This document shows positions 1 through 11,146 of a DNA stretch of 64,000 bases, piece by piece; the first letter of the stretch is position 1, and every line of letters begins with the position of its first letter. A model generated the notes under the pieces. That model was not told the origin of the DNA. It made no database searches and was given only the letters and a program-made list of their open reading frames with translations. The DNA lies in assembly GCF_002003665.1 (NCBI RefSeq), contig NZ_JATM01000001.1, positions 372,001 to 436,000 of the forward strand, given 5' to 3'. The translations under genes were made by a program, and so were the position numbers. The DNA is from Bombella intestini. Lineage in GTDB: Bacteria; Pseudomonadota; Alphaproteobacteria; Acetobacterales; Acetobacteraceae.

Positions 1-1063
1 GGAGATACTCTCCTGCAATAAGGAAAAGAGGCCCTGCTGTAGCAATTGCACTTCCGATGATGATCTTCATCATGTCACGAACTGCACCATATCGGTAATC
101 ATACCAACGCCAGAACCATAGCACTAGAAACCCTGTAATCATGCTTATTATGCTATCTAGCGATACCAGCGTGCTCACAGGGCATGTAATTCCGAGTACT
201 GTTAATTGATAATGCTCTTCTCCCCAAAGAAGATAACCATCCATAATTTCTTGGTTAGGAAGAATACCAAGCGCAAACAACCCGACCAGCCAAAGTAAAA
301 AAAAGATACGTTGTTTTTCTATCTTTGAACAGCTTCTGACTTGGATTGTTTGTTTTGTATTTGAATGACTTCTTTCTATTGGAAGATAAGTTCGCCCCAT
401 AAGATAGCCGACCAACCCCATAATCATACCGCAGGTTGTCGCCATAAATGCCCAACGCCAAGCAATTGTTCCTAGAAAAGCGCAGAGTAGGGGAGAGATA
501 ATAGCCATGATCTGTATGCTCTGGCTGTAAAGTTGATAAGCATCAGAGCGACGGCGATCCTCAAGATCATATAAGGCTCCAACCTGTGCCTTCAAACTTC
601 CTGAAAAACCAACCCCAGCAAGGAACAACCATAGTGCTAGAACAAAACAGGTTTCTTCCTCCATAAGAGCGAAACTAACTGTCAGTAGGCTGATACCTAT
701 GATAGCGGAACGTGTTCTACCAAGGCCACGATCGGTTATAAAGCTTCCAATAAATGGAGCAGCAAAAATGACAGCCATTATAAGACCTGAAAGGCTACCA
801 GCCGTGGCATCTAATCCTTTAGGTGCATAAAAACTATGATTAATAGCTAAGAGGGAGGGGAGCCCTATGATTTTTTTAGCTCGTTCAGGATGTTGGAAAA
901 TGTCTTTTAAATATAGCACTAATATGGAAAGCATTCCGTATTGTGCAAAAGAGAGCCAACCTTCCGTCCAGAATAGGACCCATAAACCTTTTGGGTGTCC
1001 CAGTACGTTAGAAGTAGGCTGATGTTCGCTGCTGGACAATATGTTAGCCGAATCTTCGTTCAT
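1..1063 (-). CDS. POT/MFS-family peptide-type transporter (3' end outside window)
   Basis: An open frame runs from an ATG at 1063 to the left edge without a stop (about 354 residues visible). The N-terminus (HPKGLWVLFWTEGW..., then SFAQYGMLSILVLYL) resembles the start of proton-dependent oligopeptide (POT/PTR2) transporters, although the usual ExxERFxYY motif is only partly kept. The loop FITDRGLGRTRSAIIG matches the POT loop GG.xADRxLG. Many hydrophobic segments of about 20 residues follow, as expected of a 12-14 helix inner-membrane symporter. The region is visibly more AT-rich than the rest of the window. It could also be a more distant MFS member; the substrate is not predictable. The short frame at 255-461 is a shadow of this gene. 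Confidence 0.7.
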   Translation of the reverse strand, partial: MNEDSANILSSSEHQPTSNVLGHPKGLWVLFWTEGWLSFAQYGMLSILVLYLKDIFQHPERAKKIIGLPSLLAINHSFYAPKGLDATAGSLSGLIMAVIFAAPFIGSFITDRGLGRTRSAIIGISLLTVSFALMEEETCFVLALWLFLAGVGFSGSLKAQVGALYDLEDRRRSDAYQLYSQSIQIMAIISPLLCAFLGTIAWRWAFMATTCGMIMGLVGYLMGRTYLPIERSHSNTKQTIQVRSCSKIEKQRIFFLLWLVGLFALGILPNQEIMDGYLLWGEEHYQLTVLGITCPVSTLVSLDSIISMITGFLVLWFWRWYDYRYGAVRDMMKIIIGSAIATAGPLFLIAGEYL

Positions 1064-1170
1064 GAAGGTTTTATAGCATTATAATCATTTATACGGGAGG
1101 ATTGTTCGTCCATACAAAAGTCGTATAATATATATTATGCCAACTTATAGATGCAAAACCACCCATAACA
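1064..1170 (-). promoter_or_regulatory. AT-rich upstream region of the transporter with a 14-bp palindrome
   Basis: This gap lies between the end of thiD and the start of the transporter, both on the minus strand. It is strongly AT-rich and holds a perfect 14-bp palindrome at 1125-1138 (ATAATATATATTAT). It probably contains the transporter promoter, but I cannot assign -35/-10 boxes with confidence. No convincing intrinsic terminator for the thiamine operon is visible here. Confidence 0.35.
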
Positions 1171-1992
1171 TTATGATACCTTCGAATAATTAAAATGATT
1201 CAAAGGGCCACGTGTCACAACAAGCTGCAACTCATTAGCTGTCCGCAATGTCTGGGTTACATAATTCTTTGCCAACCCGACAGCATCCTGCATTGTATGA
1301 TCTATCAAGAAAAATGCCAAAGCTGATGCCAACGTACAACCTGTTCCTCGGTCATGAGATGTAACAATTCGTTCTACCTCATACCAGCGCCTGGTATCAT
1401 CTTCAGTTACTAATAAATCAGAGCTTACGTTTTCAGTAGAAAGATGCCCCCCTTTTAATAAAACATTGGCTATCCCCAGCTTCCGTAAAGCCTCTGCCTG
1501 CAAAATCATTTCATTTCGTGTCTGGGCTACATCTCTCTCTAACAACCGAGCAGATTCAGATAAATTGGGAGTTACCAAGCTAACATACGGAAAAATATGT
1601 TCTCTCATTATGCAAGAAACAACATCATCTGCGAGACACTGTTGCGTACTAGCCTGTAAAACAGGGTCTAGTACAACAATAGGGCCTGACTGTTTCATTT
1701 GCATTAGAAATGACGATACAGCCTGTACGCTCTCTACTGAAGGTAATAATCCTATTTTAATCGCATCAATAGGCATAGCCTCTCGAACGGCTTCCAGCTG
1801 CGCAAAAATCATCTCTGCCGCTACCGGCAACCGCCTTAATACCCGGTAACTATTTTGGGCAATGACAGCTGTCACAACGGGCAGTGCATATCCGCCGAGA
1901 GCTGAGATGGTTTTTACATCTGCTAGAATACCCGCACTGCCTGTCGGATCTGTTCCGGCTATAGTAAGAACAGTAGGACTACGATCCGTCAT
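1171..1992 (-). CDS. thiD: hydroxymethylpyrimidine (phosphate) kinase ThiD
   Basis: Phosphorylates HMP and HMP-P to HMP-PP, the pyrimidine substrate of ThiE, in the cytoplasm. It has 273 residues, the family length, and a ribokinase-like fold: the N-terminal GTDPTGSAGILADVKT matches the GSDPSGGAGIQADLKT substrate loop, and RGTGCTLASA near the C-terminus is the anion-hole/catalytic motif. The usual QNT after the second strand reads QNS. It is the last gene of the thiamine operon, 19 nt after thiF. Bifunctional HMP/HMP-P kinase activity is known for the family; single-function HMP kinases look similar, so the exact range is inferred. Confidence 0.93.
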   Translation of the reverse strand: MTDRSPTVLTIAGTDPTGSAGILADVKTISALGGYALPVVTAVIAQNSYRVLRRLPVAAEMIFAQLEAVREAMPIDAIKIGLLPSVESVQAVSSFLMQMKQSGPIVVLDPVLQASTQQCLADDVVSCIMREHIFPYVSLVTPNLSESARLLERDVAQTRNEMILQAEALRKLGIANVLLKGGHLSTENVSSDLLVTEDDTRRWYEVERIVTSHDRGTGCTLASALAFFLIDHTMQDAVGLAKNYVTQTLRTANELQLVVTRGPLNHFNYSKVS

Positions 1993-2011
1993 ATATTTGC
2001 CCCCTCCCCTA

Positions 2012-3013
2012 CTACTGATGCTTAACAGCTAAAAGAGCTAGGCTTTTATACCCCTGTTGATATAGAAGCACCGCCGCTCGTGCAGCACGAAGGCCACTCT
2101 GGCAGCAAAGAACCACTCTCTTATCCTTCGGCACATCCACGTTCTTTAATCTAATCAGATGATCTAATGGTACGGGGTATAGATTCTTATGCGATATGGT
2201 CGGCTCTTCTCCGACAGAACGAACGTCTATAACAACATCATCATCCCGCAACTGCTTAAGCGATAAGAAAGGCCAAACTTTATCCGGTTCCTGCGCATTG
2301 CGGAAAGAAAACGAACTCATCCGCATTGTTTTTGCGTCCCAACGATACAGCTGTCCGGCTGGAGAGGGTATCACTCCAAGAATATGCGATAGGCATAGCT
2401 GAGCCTGCAACATCCCGATTAATCCAACGACAGGCCCTAAGACACCCGCTGTTCGACAGTCCTGCACATTCTGACCTATATCAGGGAAAACTGCCCGGTA
2501 ACTAGGCACTTCAGCACAGAAGATCGCCGCATACCCCATCCAATGTATGGCTGATGCACTAATGAAGGGATACGTCATACATTGGCAAAAGTCGCTCAGC
2601 ATATAAGTGGTGGCAAAATTATCAGCCGCATCCAATACGGCCAGATACCCCTCACCTCCACTTGTTGCATACAATTCTTCCATGACTGATGCCACCGTAT
2701 CAGCTTGTGCACTAACTGGATGGGCTTTAAGGGAGACATCAGGATTCAAGTTCTTCAAACGGGATACGGCCACAATCGCTTTATTGCGACCTATATCCTC
2801 CATGCTATAGAGCGTCTGCCGATGCAAATTGTCTTCTTCGATCACATCATCATCCATGATATGAATGTGACCAACACCAGCTCCAACCAGCATGGGTAAA
2901 AGAGTCGAGCCAAGCCCCCCTGCTCCAATTACTAGAAGTCGTGCTCGCTTTAATCTGGCTTGCCCTGTTTCGCCGATTTCCGGCAAAATCATTTGACTGT
3001 CATAACGGGACAT
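2012..3013 (-). CDS. thiF: ThiF/MoeB-type adenylyltransferase fused to a rhodanese domain
   Basis: An E1-like enzyme expected to adenylate the C-terminal glycine of ThiS and help load sulfur for thiazole synthesis. Residues 1-245 form the ThiF/MoeB domain: nucleotide-binding GAGGLG at 30-35, DNLHRQ at 61-66 and the CRTAGVLGP loop. The C-terminus is a rhodanese domain whose active-site loop CQSGLRAA begins at Cys304. The ATG at 3013 is chosen because it overlaps the thiE stop by one base (TGATG); an upstream in-frame ATG would reach into thiE. Oddity: the CxxC zinc ligand pair of ThiF/MoeB (PCYRCLFP-like) reads PSYRAVFP, so structural zinc is probably absent. A role in molybdopterin synthesis is possible, but context favours ThiS. 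Confidence 0.88.
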   Translation of the reverse strand: MSRYDSQMILPEIGETGQARLKRARLLVIGAGGLGSTLLPMLVGAGVGHIHIMDDDVIEEDNLHRQTLYSMEDIGRNKAIVAVSRLKNLNPDVSLKAHPVSAQADTVASVMEELYATSGGEGYLAVLDAADNFATTYMLSDFCQCMTYPFISASAIHWMGYAAIFCAEVPSYRAVFPDIGQNVQDCRTAGVLGPVVGLIGMLQAQLCLSHILGVIPSPAGQLYRWDAKTMRMSSFSFRNAQEPDKVWPFLSLKQLRDDDVVIDVRSVGEEPTISHKNLYPVPLDHLIRLKNVDVPKDKRVVLCCQSGLRAARAAVLLYQQGYKSLALLAVKHQ

Positions 3014-3627
3014 CAGGCCCCTCCGCTTTTCAGACATTCCCGCCAATGCTGAATCTGGGATACTGGATCACCATTACGGAAAATATCACTAACAGCGGAT
3101 ACCGCTGCAGCTCCCGCCATACGACAAGTCGGAGCTCGTTCTGCTGTAATGCCACCAATTGCCACAAGGGGCATAGGGTTCAACAAATCAGACCATAGCT
3201 TCACACGATTTATCCCTTGTGGACGCCACGGCATTACTTTCAGCGTGGTTTCCCAGATGGGACCTAGTGCAATATAGGCTGGCTGAAGAGCACGGGCTTT
3301 TCCCAACTCCATATGATCATGAGTGCTAACCCCCAACTTCACACCAGCTCGATGAATACGGGCTATATCTGCTGTTTTCAGGTCTTCCTGACCAAGATGG
3401 ATGTAAGGAGCCCCCTCCTCCAGAGCTATTTCCCAATGATCATTAACTACTAGCATCGCACCAAAAGATGTGCAGCTTTGCAATGCGGTTCGAATCTCTG
3501 ACCTTAAATATGCCTGATCTTCACTTTTGTTGCGCAGCTGAATAAAACGCACGCCAGACCTTACCGCTACGGTAACTTCAACGGCAGTACTGGCAATCGG
3601 GTAGAGCTCATCAGGAAGAATATTCAT
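3013..3627 (-). CDS. thiE: thiamine phosphate synthase ThiE
   Basis: Joins HMP-PP and thiazole phosphate to make thiamine phosphate. It has 204 residues and a TIM-barrel pattern: the strand [10 protein letters not shown] (pyrophosphate/HMP side), [24 protein letters not shown] (the family's NDxxxxAxxxxAdGvHlGQ.DL region), [20 protein letters not shown] and VAIGGIT. It overlaps thiG by 4 nt upstream and thiF by 1 nt downstream, so it is translationally coupled. The TKT loop of the family is read as TLK here, a minor variation. A TenI paralog is the alternative, but the operon has no other ThiE. Confidence 0.9.
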   Translation of the reverse strand: MNILPDELYPIASTAVEVTVAVRSGVRFIQLRNKSEDQAYLRSEIRTALQSCTSFGAMLVVNDHWEIALEEGAPYIHLGQEDLKTADIARIHRAGVKLGVSTHDHMELGKARALQPAYIALGPIWETTLKVMPWRPQGINRVKLWSDLLNPMPLVAIGGITAERAPTCRMAGAAAVSAVSDIFRNGDPVSQIQHWRECLKSGGA

Positions 3628-4412
3628 GATAAATAGGCCCTCCCGATCATGGGACTGGAAGGCATAGCCCCTTCGTAAGGCTCAATCGGGCCAGCTAGAT
3701 AAGCGTCCCGCCCTGCCCTCACGGATTGTCTAAAAGCTTGCGCCATTAGAACAGGGTTTCCAGATTTTGCCACTGCAGAGTTTAAAAGCAGAGCATCATA
3801 CCCTAACTCCATTGCCTCAGTGGCTTGAGATGGACGGCCTATGCCAGCATCAATGATAAGTGGAACAGTTTCAAAATGCCGCCGATAAGCTTTTAAGGCA
3901 TTACGGTCAGAAAGGCCCTGTCCACTTCCTATAGGCGCAGCCCACGGCATGAGTAGATGACAACCCGCCTGCATAAGACGCTCACCGACACCCAAATCTG
4001 TTGTCGTATATGGGAATACTTTGAAACCATCCTCATTCAGAATACGTGCAGCTTCCACCAAGCCAAATACGTCCGGATTCAGAGCCATATCATCGGCAAT
4101 TACTTCCAACTTGATCCAGTTCGTCCCCATGATTTCACGAGCCATATGAGCTGTTTTCACCGCTTCACGAACTGAATGACAGCCAGCTGTATTAGGCAAT
4201 ACCCGTGCCCCGCTCTGCTGAATAAGCGACCAGAAGGACTGCCCTGCCCTCTGCTCGTTTTGTAACCCCAAACTTTCCCGCCGTAGAGAAACTGTTACAA
4301 TTTCTACTTTCGCTGCCTGAATAGCCTCTTTCAACATGGCAGGAGAAGGATAACGGGCCGTACCAAGAAGAAGACGTGATGAGATGTCACATCCATATAA
4401 TTTCAAAGACAT
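3624..4412 (-). CDS. thiG: thiazole synthase ThiG
   Basis: Condenses deoxyxylulose 5-phosphate, dehydroglycine and ThiS-thiocarboxylate sulfur into the thiazole phosphate moiety. At 262 residues it has the family length. The Schiff-base lysine is recognised in WIKLEV at Lys101, followed by DPVF-like and [10 protein letters not shown] segments, and by [30 protein letters not shown], shown here only as landmarks of the phosphate-binding end of the barrel. It follows thiS with a 4-nt gap and overlaps thiE by 4 nt. Glycine oxidase ThiO in the same operon supplies dehydroglycine, which fits an aerobe. Confidence 0.95.
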   Translation of the reverse strand: MSLKLYGCDISSRLLLGTARYPSPAMLKEAIQAAKVEIVTVSLRRESLGLQNEQRAGQSFWSLIQQSGARVLPNTAGCHSVREAVKTAHMAREIMGTNWIKLEVIADDMALNPDVFGLVEAARILNEDGFKVFPYTTTDLGVGERLMQAGCHLLMPWAAPIGSGQGLSDRNALKAYRRHFETVPLIIDAGIGRPSQATEAMELGYDALLLNSAVAKSGNPVLMAQAFRQSVRAGRDAYLAGPIEPYEGAMPSSPMIGRAYLS

Positions 4413-4416
4413 CGCA

Positions 4417-4610
4417 TCACCCTCCCTGCATTGGGGCTAGAATTTCAACCTGATCCCCTGCTTTTAATACGATCTGCTCTCGTTGCCCGGCGGGGATAAA
4501 ATCTCCATTGAGTGCCGTGGCTACAACAGCCTGTTCCAGCCCAAGTTCTGTTAGAAGGATACTGAGAGATGGTACCAGCGCATGGACCTGCCCATTGACC
4601 TGAATCAGAC

Positions 4611-4614
<4 letters not shown>
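4417..4614 (-). CDS. thiS: sulfur carrier protein ThiS
   Basis: A 65-residue ubiquitin-fold protein that ends in Gly-Gly (residues 64-65). The terminal glycine is adenylated by ThiF, converted to a thiocarboxylate and used as sulfur donor by ThiG. The sequence keeps the usual ThiS elements: an N-terminal strand with [19 protein letters not shown] in the middle, and [13 protein letters not shown] at the end. It overlaps the end of thiO by 4 nt and is followed by thiG. Confidence 0.95.
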
Positions 4615-7392
<2,778 letters not shown>

Positions 7393-7471
7393 CTAAACGT
7401 GAGAAAAGATCCGGGAATGGATGACGATCTATAAGGAGTTCAGACAGAGGGCATACACGCCCCCGTCTACA

Positions 7472-7565
7472 TTTTCCCGTTCCTTCGCCGGCATGACCCG
7501 GATCAGGTTCAAAGGGTTCGGCATTTGCCGTCTCAGCCCTGCTTGAAGACAGGACACCCCCCGGA
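7472..7565 (-). promoter_or_regulatory. TPP riboswitch (THI box)
   Basis: On the minus strand the conserved TPP aptamer parts appear in order: a GGGGGGTGTCC-type P1/P2 start, the CTGAGA pyrimidine-binding loop (around 7530-7535), an ACCCTTTGAACCTGAT segment, and CCGGGTCATGCCGGCG followed by GGAACGGGAA. The aptamer ends about 100 nt before the thiC start, leaving room for an expression platform near the ribosome-binding site. No clear terminator hairpin with a U-tract follows, so control of translation initiation is the more likely mechanism (inference). Confidence 0.95.
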
Positions 7566-7624
7566 ACATCCTTCTGCGTATCTGGCCTAAGCCACTTCGT
7601 CAAGATGGAAAGGAGGCGGCTTTC

Positions 7625-8701
7625 TTAATCTTGATAGCAACGATCAAACCGATAACCAAGGGATGTCAGCACCTCATAACCGATCGTACCAACATGATCA
7701 GCCACCTCGGCAATATCTTGCTGCGGCCCGATAACGGTCAGCCACTCCCCTTCCCGCGTGGCGTCATCAGGCAAATGTGTGACATCGACTGAAAGGCTGT
7801 CCATAGAAATCCGCCCCAGTACAGGCAAGCGTATATCTCCCTTCCAAAGGGCTCCATTTCGAGCAAAAGAACGAAAGATACCATCAGCATATCCAATACC
7901 TACGGTCGCCACACGCATGGGCTTTACGGCACGATAGGTCAGGCCATATCCAATACGATCTCCTGCTTCAATGGTACGAACCTGCAGTATCTGGGCTTCA
8001 AGCCTTACGGCTGGAGCAAGCGGCTTGCTCTCTTCGTGAAGCGGAAGACCATAAAGCGCAATACCAGGGCGGACCATTTCAAAATGATAATCGGGGCCTA
8101 GAAAAATACCCGACGAAGCTGCCAATGAACGTGGTACACCGGGAAAAGCGACACTCATAGCCAAAAAACGCTGGCGTTGCTCTTCATTGGAAGGATCATC
8201 AGATTGATCTGCGCAGGCTAGATGACTCATGACAAGAACGGGTTTCAGCCCCCTCACCACCTCATCACCCAAATCGTCTTCCGAAATACCGAACCTGGAC
8301 ATACCCGTATCCAGCTGTAAGGCCGCAGGATGGTCCGCACCCTCCCGCTGGCAGAAGGCTCGCCACTGCCGCACCTGATCCAAACTATTCAGCACCGGCA
8401 CCAGTCCATATTCCGCCATCATTTCCGGCCGCCCTGGTACGAAACCGTGCAATACAAAAATCTTTTTCTCCGGCAACAGTCGGCGGAGCTGGCATCCTTC
8501 TTCTGGCTGAGCAACAAAAAAAGTCTGAACGTTGTCAGCCAGACAGGACGCAATCTCCTGCATACCAAGACCATAAGCATCTGCCTTCACAACAGCAGCA
8601 CATTCCGCTCCCCCTACACGCTTGGCCAACCAAGCATGATTCTTCCTGATGGCGGCAAGGTCTACCGTCAGGCGAGCGCTTGTCTGCTTGCAGAAATGCA
8701 T
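7625..8701 (-). CDS. alr: alanine racemase
   Basis: A PLP enzyme that interconverts L- and D-alanine, supplying D-Ala for peptidoglycan. It has 358 residues. The PLP lysine is Lys39 in VVKADAYGLG, preceded by the AR-TVDLAAI N-terminal strand typical of the family. Later landmarks are QLDTGMSRFG, MVRPGIALYG, RIGYGLTY, GIGYADG and RISMDSLSVDV, the last containing the carboxylate-loop region of the second domain. It is convergent with nothing and stands alone upstream of the thiamine riboswitch. A broad-specificity amino acid racemase is unlikely because no signal peptide is present. Confidence 0.95.
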   Translation of the reverse strand: MHFCKQTSARLTVDLAAIRKNHAWLAKRVGGAECAAVVKADAYGLGMQEIASCLADNVQTFFVAQPEEGCQLRRLLPEKKIFVLHGFVPGRPEMMAEYGLVPVLNSLDQVRQWRAFCQREGADHPAALQLDTGMSRFGISEDDLGDEVVRGLKPVLVMSHLACADQSDDPSNEEQRQRFLAMSVAFPGVPRSLAASSGIFLGPDYHFEMVRPGIALYGLPLHEESKPLAPAVRLEAQILQVRTIEAGDRIGYGLTYRAVKPMRVATVGIGYADGIFRSFARNGALWKGDIRLPVLGRISMDSLSVDVTHLPDDATREGEWLTVIGPQQDIAEVADHVGTIGYEVLTSLGYRFDRCYQD

Positions 8702-9005
8702 CTTCTCTGGCCTCTCATCCTTATGCTGCCCTAAGATTAGGAGGGCTGATCTTACAGGAAATACCTTCCTTGGAAATTATTATTTAATGATAAAATCTTC
8801 CGCACTTTTTTCCCGGTTTTCCGGCCTTTTCGCCTAGGTTTTAAGGCTGTTCATGGAGTTACTTTCTTAATATCTACAATTTTGTCAGCGAAAATCATGA
8901 CATATGCTTGAGGCAGAGGGGTATTCTGTATTAGAGACAGGGCACAGCAATGCTGCTTTGCCCGTGCAGAGCGGCCTTTACCCTATGAACAGGGGTTAAG
9001 TTTTT
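8702..9005. other. 304-bp divergent intergenic region between alr and the sphingolipid genes
   Basis: No coding frame is convincing here. It must hold the promoters of alr (minus) and of the acyl-ACP ligase gene (plus). An AT-rich core lies around 8770-8800, and the ligase gene has a good Shine-Dalgarno sequence AGGGG at 8991-8995. Candidate -35/-10 pairs (for example TTGAGG at 8908 with TATTAG at 8929) have a short 15-bp spacer and are weak. I see no strong inverted repeat or terminator. Confidence 0.5.
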
Positions 9006-10814
9006 TTGATTTCGCAGGGGCCTCAGGATGTTCAATCCGATGGTCCAAACGGAGCTAGTCCAGGTTTGACCGAGGCCAATCAGAAACCCAATCCCACTCT
9101 CTCCATCACACCCAGTCGCTCTGGTATAGAGCGCCGCTATGGAGATTTCCCAAGCTTTCCCGCTGCCCTTGATTACGCAGCACAGGGAGCCAGTGGCTTC
9201 AATATCTATTCTGGACGGGGAGACCTACTTGAAGTCCTTCCCTACAGCAAGCTACGGCAACAAGCCCACGCCACAGCCCGCCGCCTTCTCGGAATAGGGC
9301 TGCAACCAGGTGATCGGGTCGCCATTGTTGCGGAAAGTGATGGCGATTTCGCTCGGATCTTCTTTGGTTGCCAGTATGCAGGCCTCGTTCCTGCACCATT
9401 GCCTTTGCCAGTCGCTTTTGGCGGTAAAGACGGTTACATCAAGACGCTTCGTGGAATGATCACAAGTGCCGATGCTCGGGCTGTTGTCGTTCCAGAGGTC
9501 ATTGGTGGCTGGACGCCCGATATCATTGCCGATTTCCCTCTACTGTTCGGCGGATCACCTGCCGAACTAATGGCCCACGAGGAAAAGGACATCCCTCTTC
9601 CAGAAATCAAGGAAGATGCCCTCTCCTACCTCCAGTTTTCTTCTGGCAGCACACGTTTCCCTATGGGTATCAGTGTGACGCAGAAAGCGGGCATGGCCAA
9701 TGCTCATGCCATCGCTCAGTACGGCCTTCAGGTTTATCCTAGCTCCGATAAGCGTGATGACCGTTGTGTATCGTGGTTGCCTCTTTATCACGATATGGGA
9801 TTGGTCGGTTTCTTCCTGACGCCAATGACCTGTCAGCTATCTGTCGACCTCCTGCCTACGCGGGAATTTGCACGTCGTCCACACATCTGGCTGGAATTGA
9901 TCGCCCGGAACAAGGCTACTATGTCTTATAGCCCCTCTTTCGGCTATGAGCTCTGTGCTCGACGTGGCGCACGAGAGGATATCGACCTATCCTCATGGCG
10001 TGTTGCCGGCATCGGTGGCGACATGATCCGTCCGCACATCATCCATAACTTTGCCGAAACCTTCGCTAAACGAGACTTCAACAAAAAAGCCTTCGTTGCC
10101 AGCTACGGTATGGCTGAAACCACACTGGCCATCAGCTTTGCCCCTCTCAATACTGGACTGCGCACCGATACGGTCGATCTCTCGGTCATGGAACGAGAAG
10201 ATTATGCCCAGCCAGCTGAAGAAAGCACAGAAACGGCCCGTGATTTCGTTCTGTGCGGTGTCTGCCTCCCCAACCACCAGATTGAAGTCCGGGACAGCAC
10301 TGGAAGCGTACTGAAAGAACGTCAGGTTGGCACCGTTTATGTCCGCGGCCCCAGTCTGATGACAGGTTACTTCAGACGGCCGGAAGAAACGGCCAATGCA
10401 TTTTCTGGAGATGGCTGGTTGAACACCGGCGACATTGGCTACATGTTGGATGGTCAGATTGTCATCACCGGACGAGCCAAGGACCTCATCATCATTAACG
10501 CTCGGAACATCTGGCCGCAGGATCTGGAATGGGCGGCCGAGCATGAGGTAGCTTCTCTCCGTTCTCGCGATGTGGCAGTATTTTCTGTTGATGACAGTCA
10601 GGGAGAGCGTGTTGTGGCCCTAGTACAGTGTCGCTACACAGATGAAGAGCCTCGTAATAAGCTCAAAGAAGAATTGGTTGCCCTCTTCCGCCGTCTACAT
10701 GGTATTGATGTAGATGTGGTTCTGGTGCCACCACGGTCTCTACCCCAAACTTCCTCCGGAAAACTGACCCGGGCTCGTGCTAGGGCCATGTATCTTAACA
10801 GGGAATTCACCTGA
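9006..10814 (+). CDS. fatty acyl-AMP ligase / acyl-ACP synthetase of the sphingolipid locus
   Basis: An ANL-superfamily adenylate-forming enzyme, predicted to activate a fatty acid and load it onto the ACP encoded next door for serine palmitoyltransferase. Landmarks are LQFSSGSTRFP (phosphate loop), YGMAETTLA, TGDIGYMLDGQ, the hinge GRAKDLIIINARNIWPQD and the C-terminal SGKLTRARAR with the catalytic lysine. It has 602 residues. The start is TTG at 9006: a stop lies at 8997, AGGGG lies 10 nt upstream, and no ATG precedes the conserved N-terminus. The order ligase-ACP-SPT matches the ceramide genes of Caulobacter crescentus, where this ligase is required. A polyketide-type FAAL is the alternative. 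Confidence 0.85.
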   Translation: MISQGPQDVQSDGPNGASPGLTEANQKPNPTLSITPSRSGIERRYGDFPSFPAALDYAAQGASGFNIYSGRGDLLEVLPYSKLRQQAHATARRLLGIGLQPGDRVAIVAESDGDFARIFFGCQYAGLVPAPLPLPVAFGGKDGYIKTLRGMITSADARAVVVPEVIGGWTPDIIADFPLLFGGSPAELMAHEEKDIPLPEIKEDALSYLQFSSGSTRFPMGISVTQKAGMANAHAIAQYGLQVYPSSDKRDDRCVSWLPLYHDMGLVGFFLTPMTCQLSVDLLPTREFARRPHIWLELIARNKATMSYSPSFGYELCARRGAREDIDLSSWRVAGIGGDMIRPHIIHNFAETFAKRDFNKKAFVASYGMAETTLAISFAPLNTGLRTDTVDLSVMEREDYAQPAEESTETARDFVLCGVCLPNHQIEVRDSTGSVLKERQVGTVYVRGPSLMTGYFRRPEETANAFSGDGWLNTGDIGYMLDGQIVITGRAKDLIIINARNIWPQDLEWAAEHEVASLRSRDVAVFSVDDSQGERVVALVQCRYTDEEPRNKLKEELVALFRRLHGIDVDVVLVPPRSLPQTSSGKLTRARARAMYLNREFT

Positions 10815-10891
10815 AGGCTGAAGGGGCTATTCCCCATCAAGGGAGGATCATGTAGGTCTTCCCTCTTCGCTTGGTCGCAAAGGGACAAGAC

Positions 10892-11146
10892 ATGACAGAC
10901 AGTGTTGCTGATATCTCTCACATGATTCTCCAAAAACTTCTGGAGAACCCAAAAGTACCACGCGACATTTCCGAAGACAGCCGGATTGTTGAGGACTTGG
11001 CCTTCGACAGCCTTGCTGTCATGAATTTTGTAATGGAGATCGAAGATACGCTTGATGTCTCCGTACCTCTCGATAAACTTGCAGACATCCGCACCATTAA
11101 GGATCTGGCAGTCTGCCTGCATGCCATCAAGGCAGAACAAGCATGA
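10892..11146 (+). CDS. acyl carrier protein dedicated to sphingolipid synthesis
   Basis: An 84-residue ACP with the phosphopantetheine site at Ser40 in AFDSLAVMNF. It should carry the activated acyl chain from the upstream ligase to serine palmitoyltransferase. The ATG at 10892 is preferred over an in-frame TTG at 10871 because AAGGGA sits 6 nt upstream. Its stop overlaps the spt start (ATGA), so the two are translationally coupled. It is clearly different from the housekeeping AcpP at 24502-24744: the serine context is FDSLAV rather than ADSLDTVEL. Confidence 0.9.
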   Translation: MTDSVADISHMILQKLLENPKVPRDISEDSRIVEDLAFDSLAVMNFVMEIEDTLDVSVPLDKLADIRTIKDLAVCLHAIKAEQA

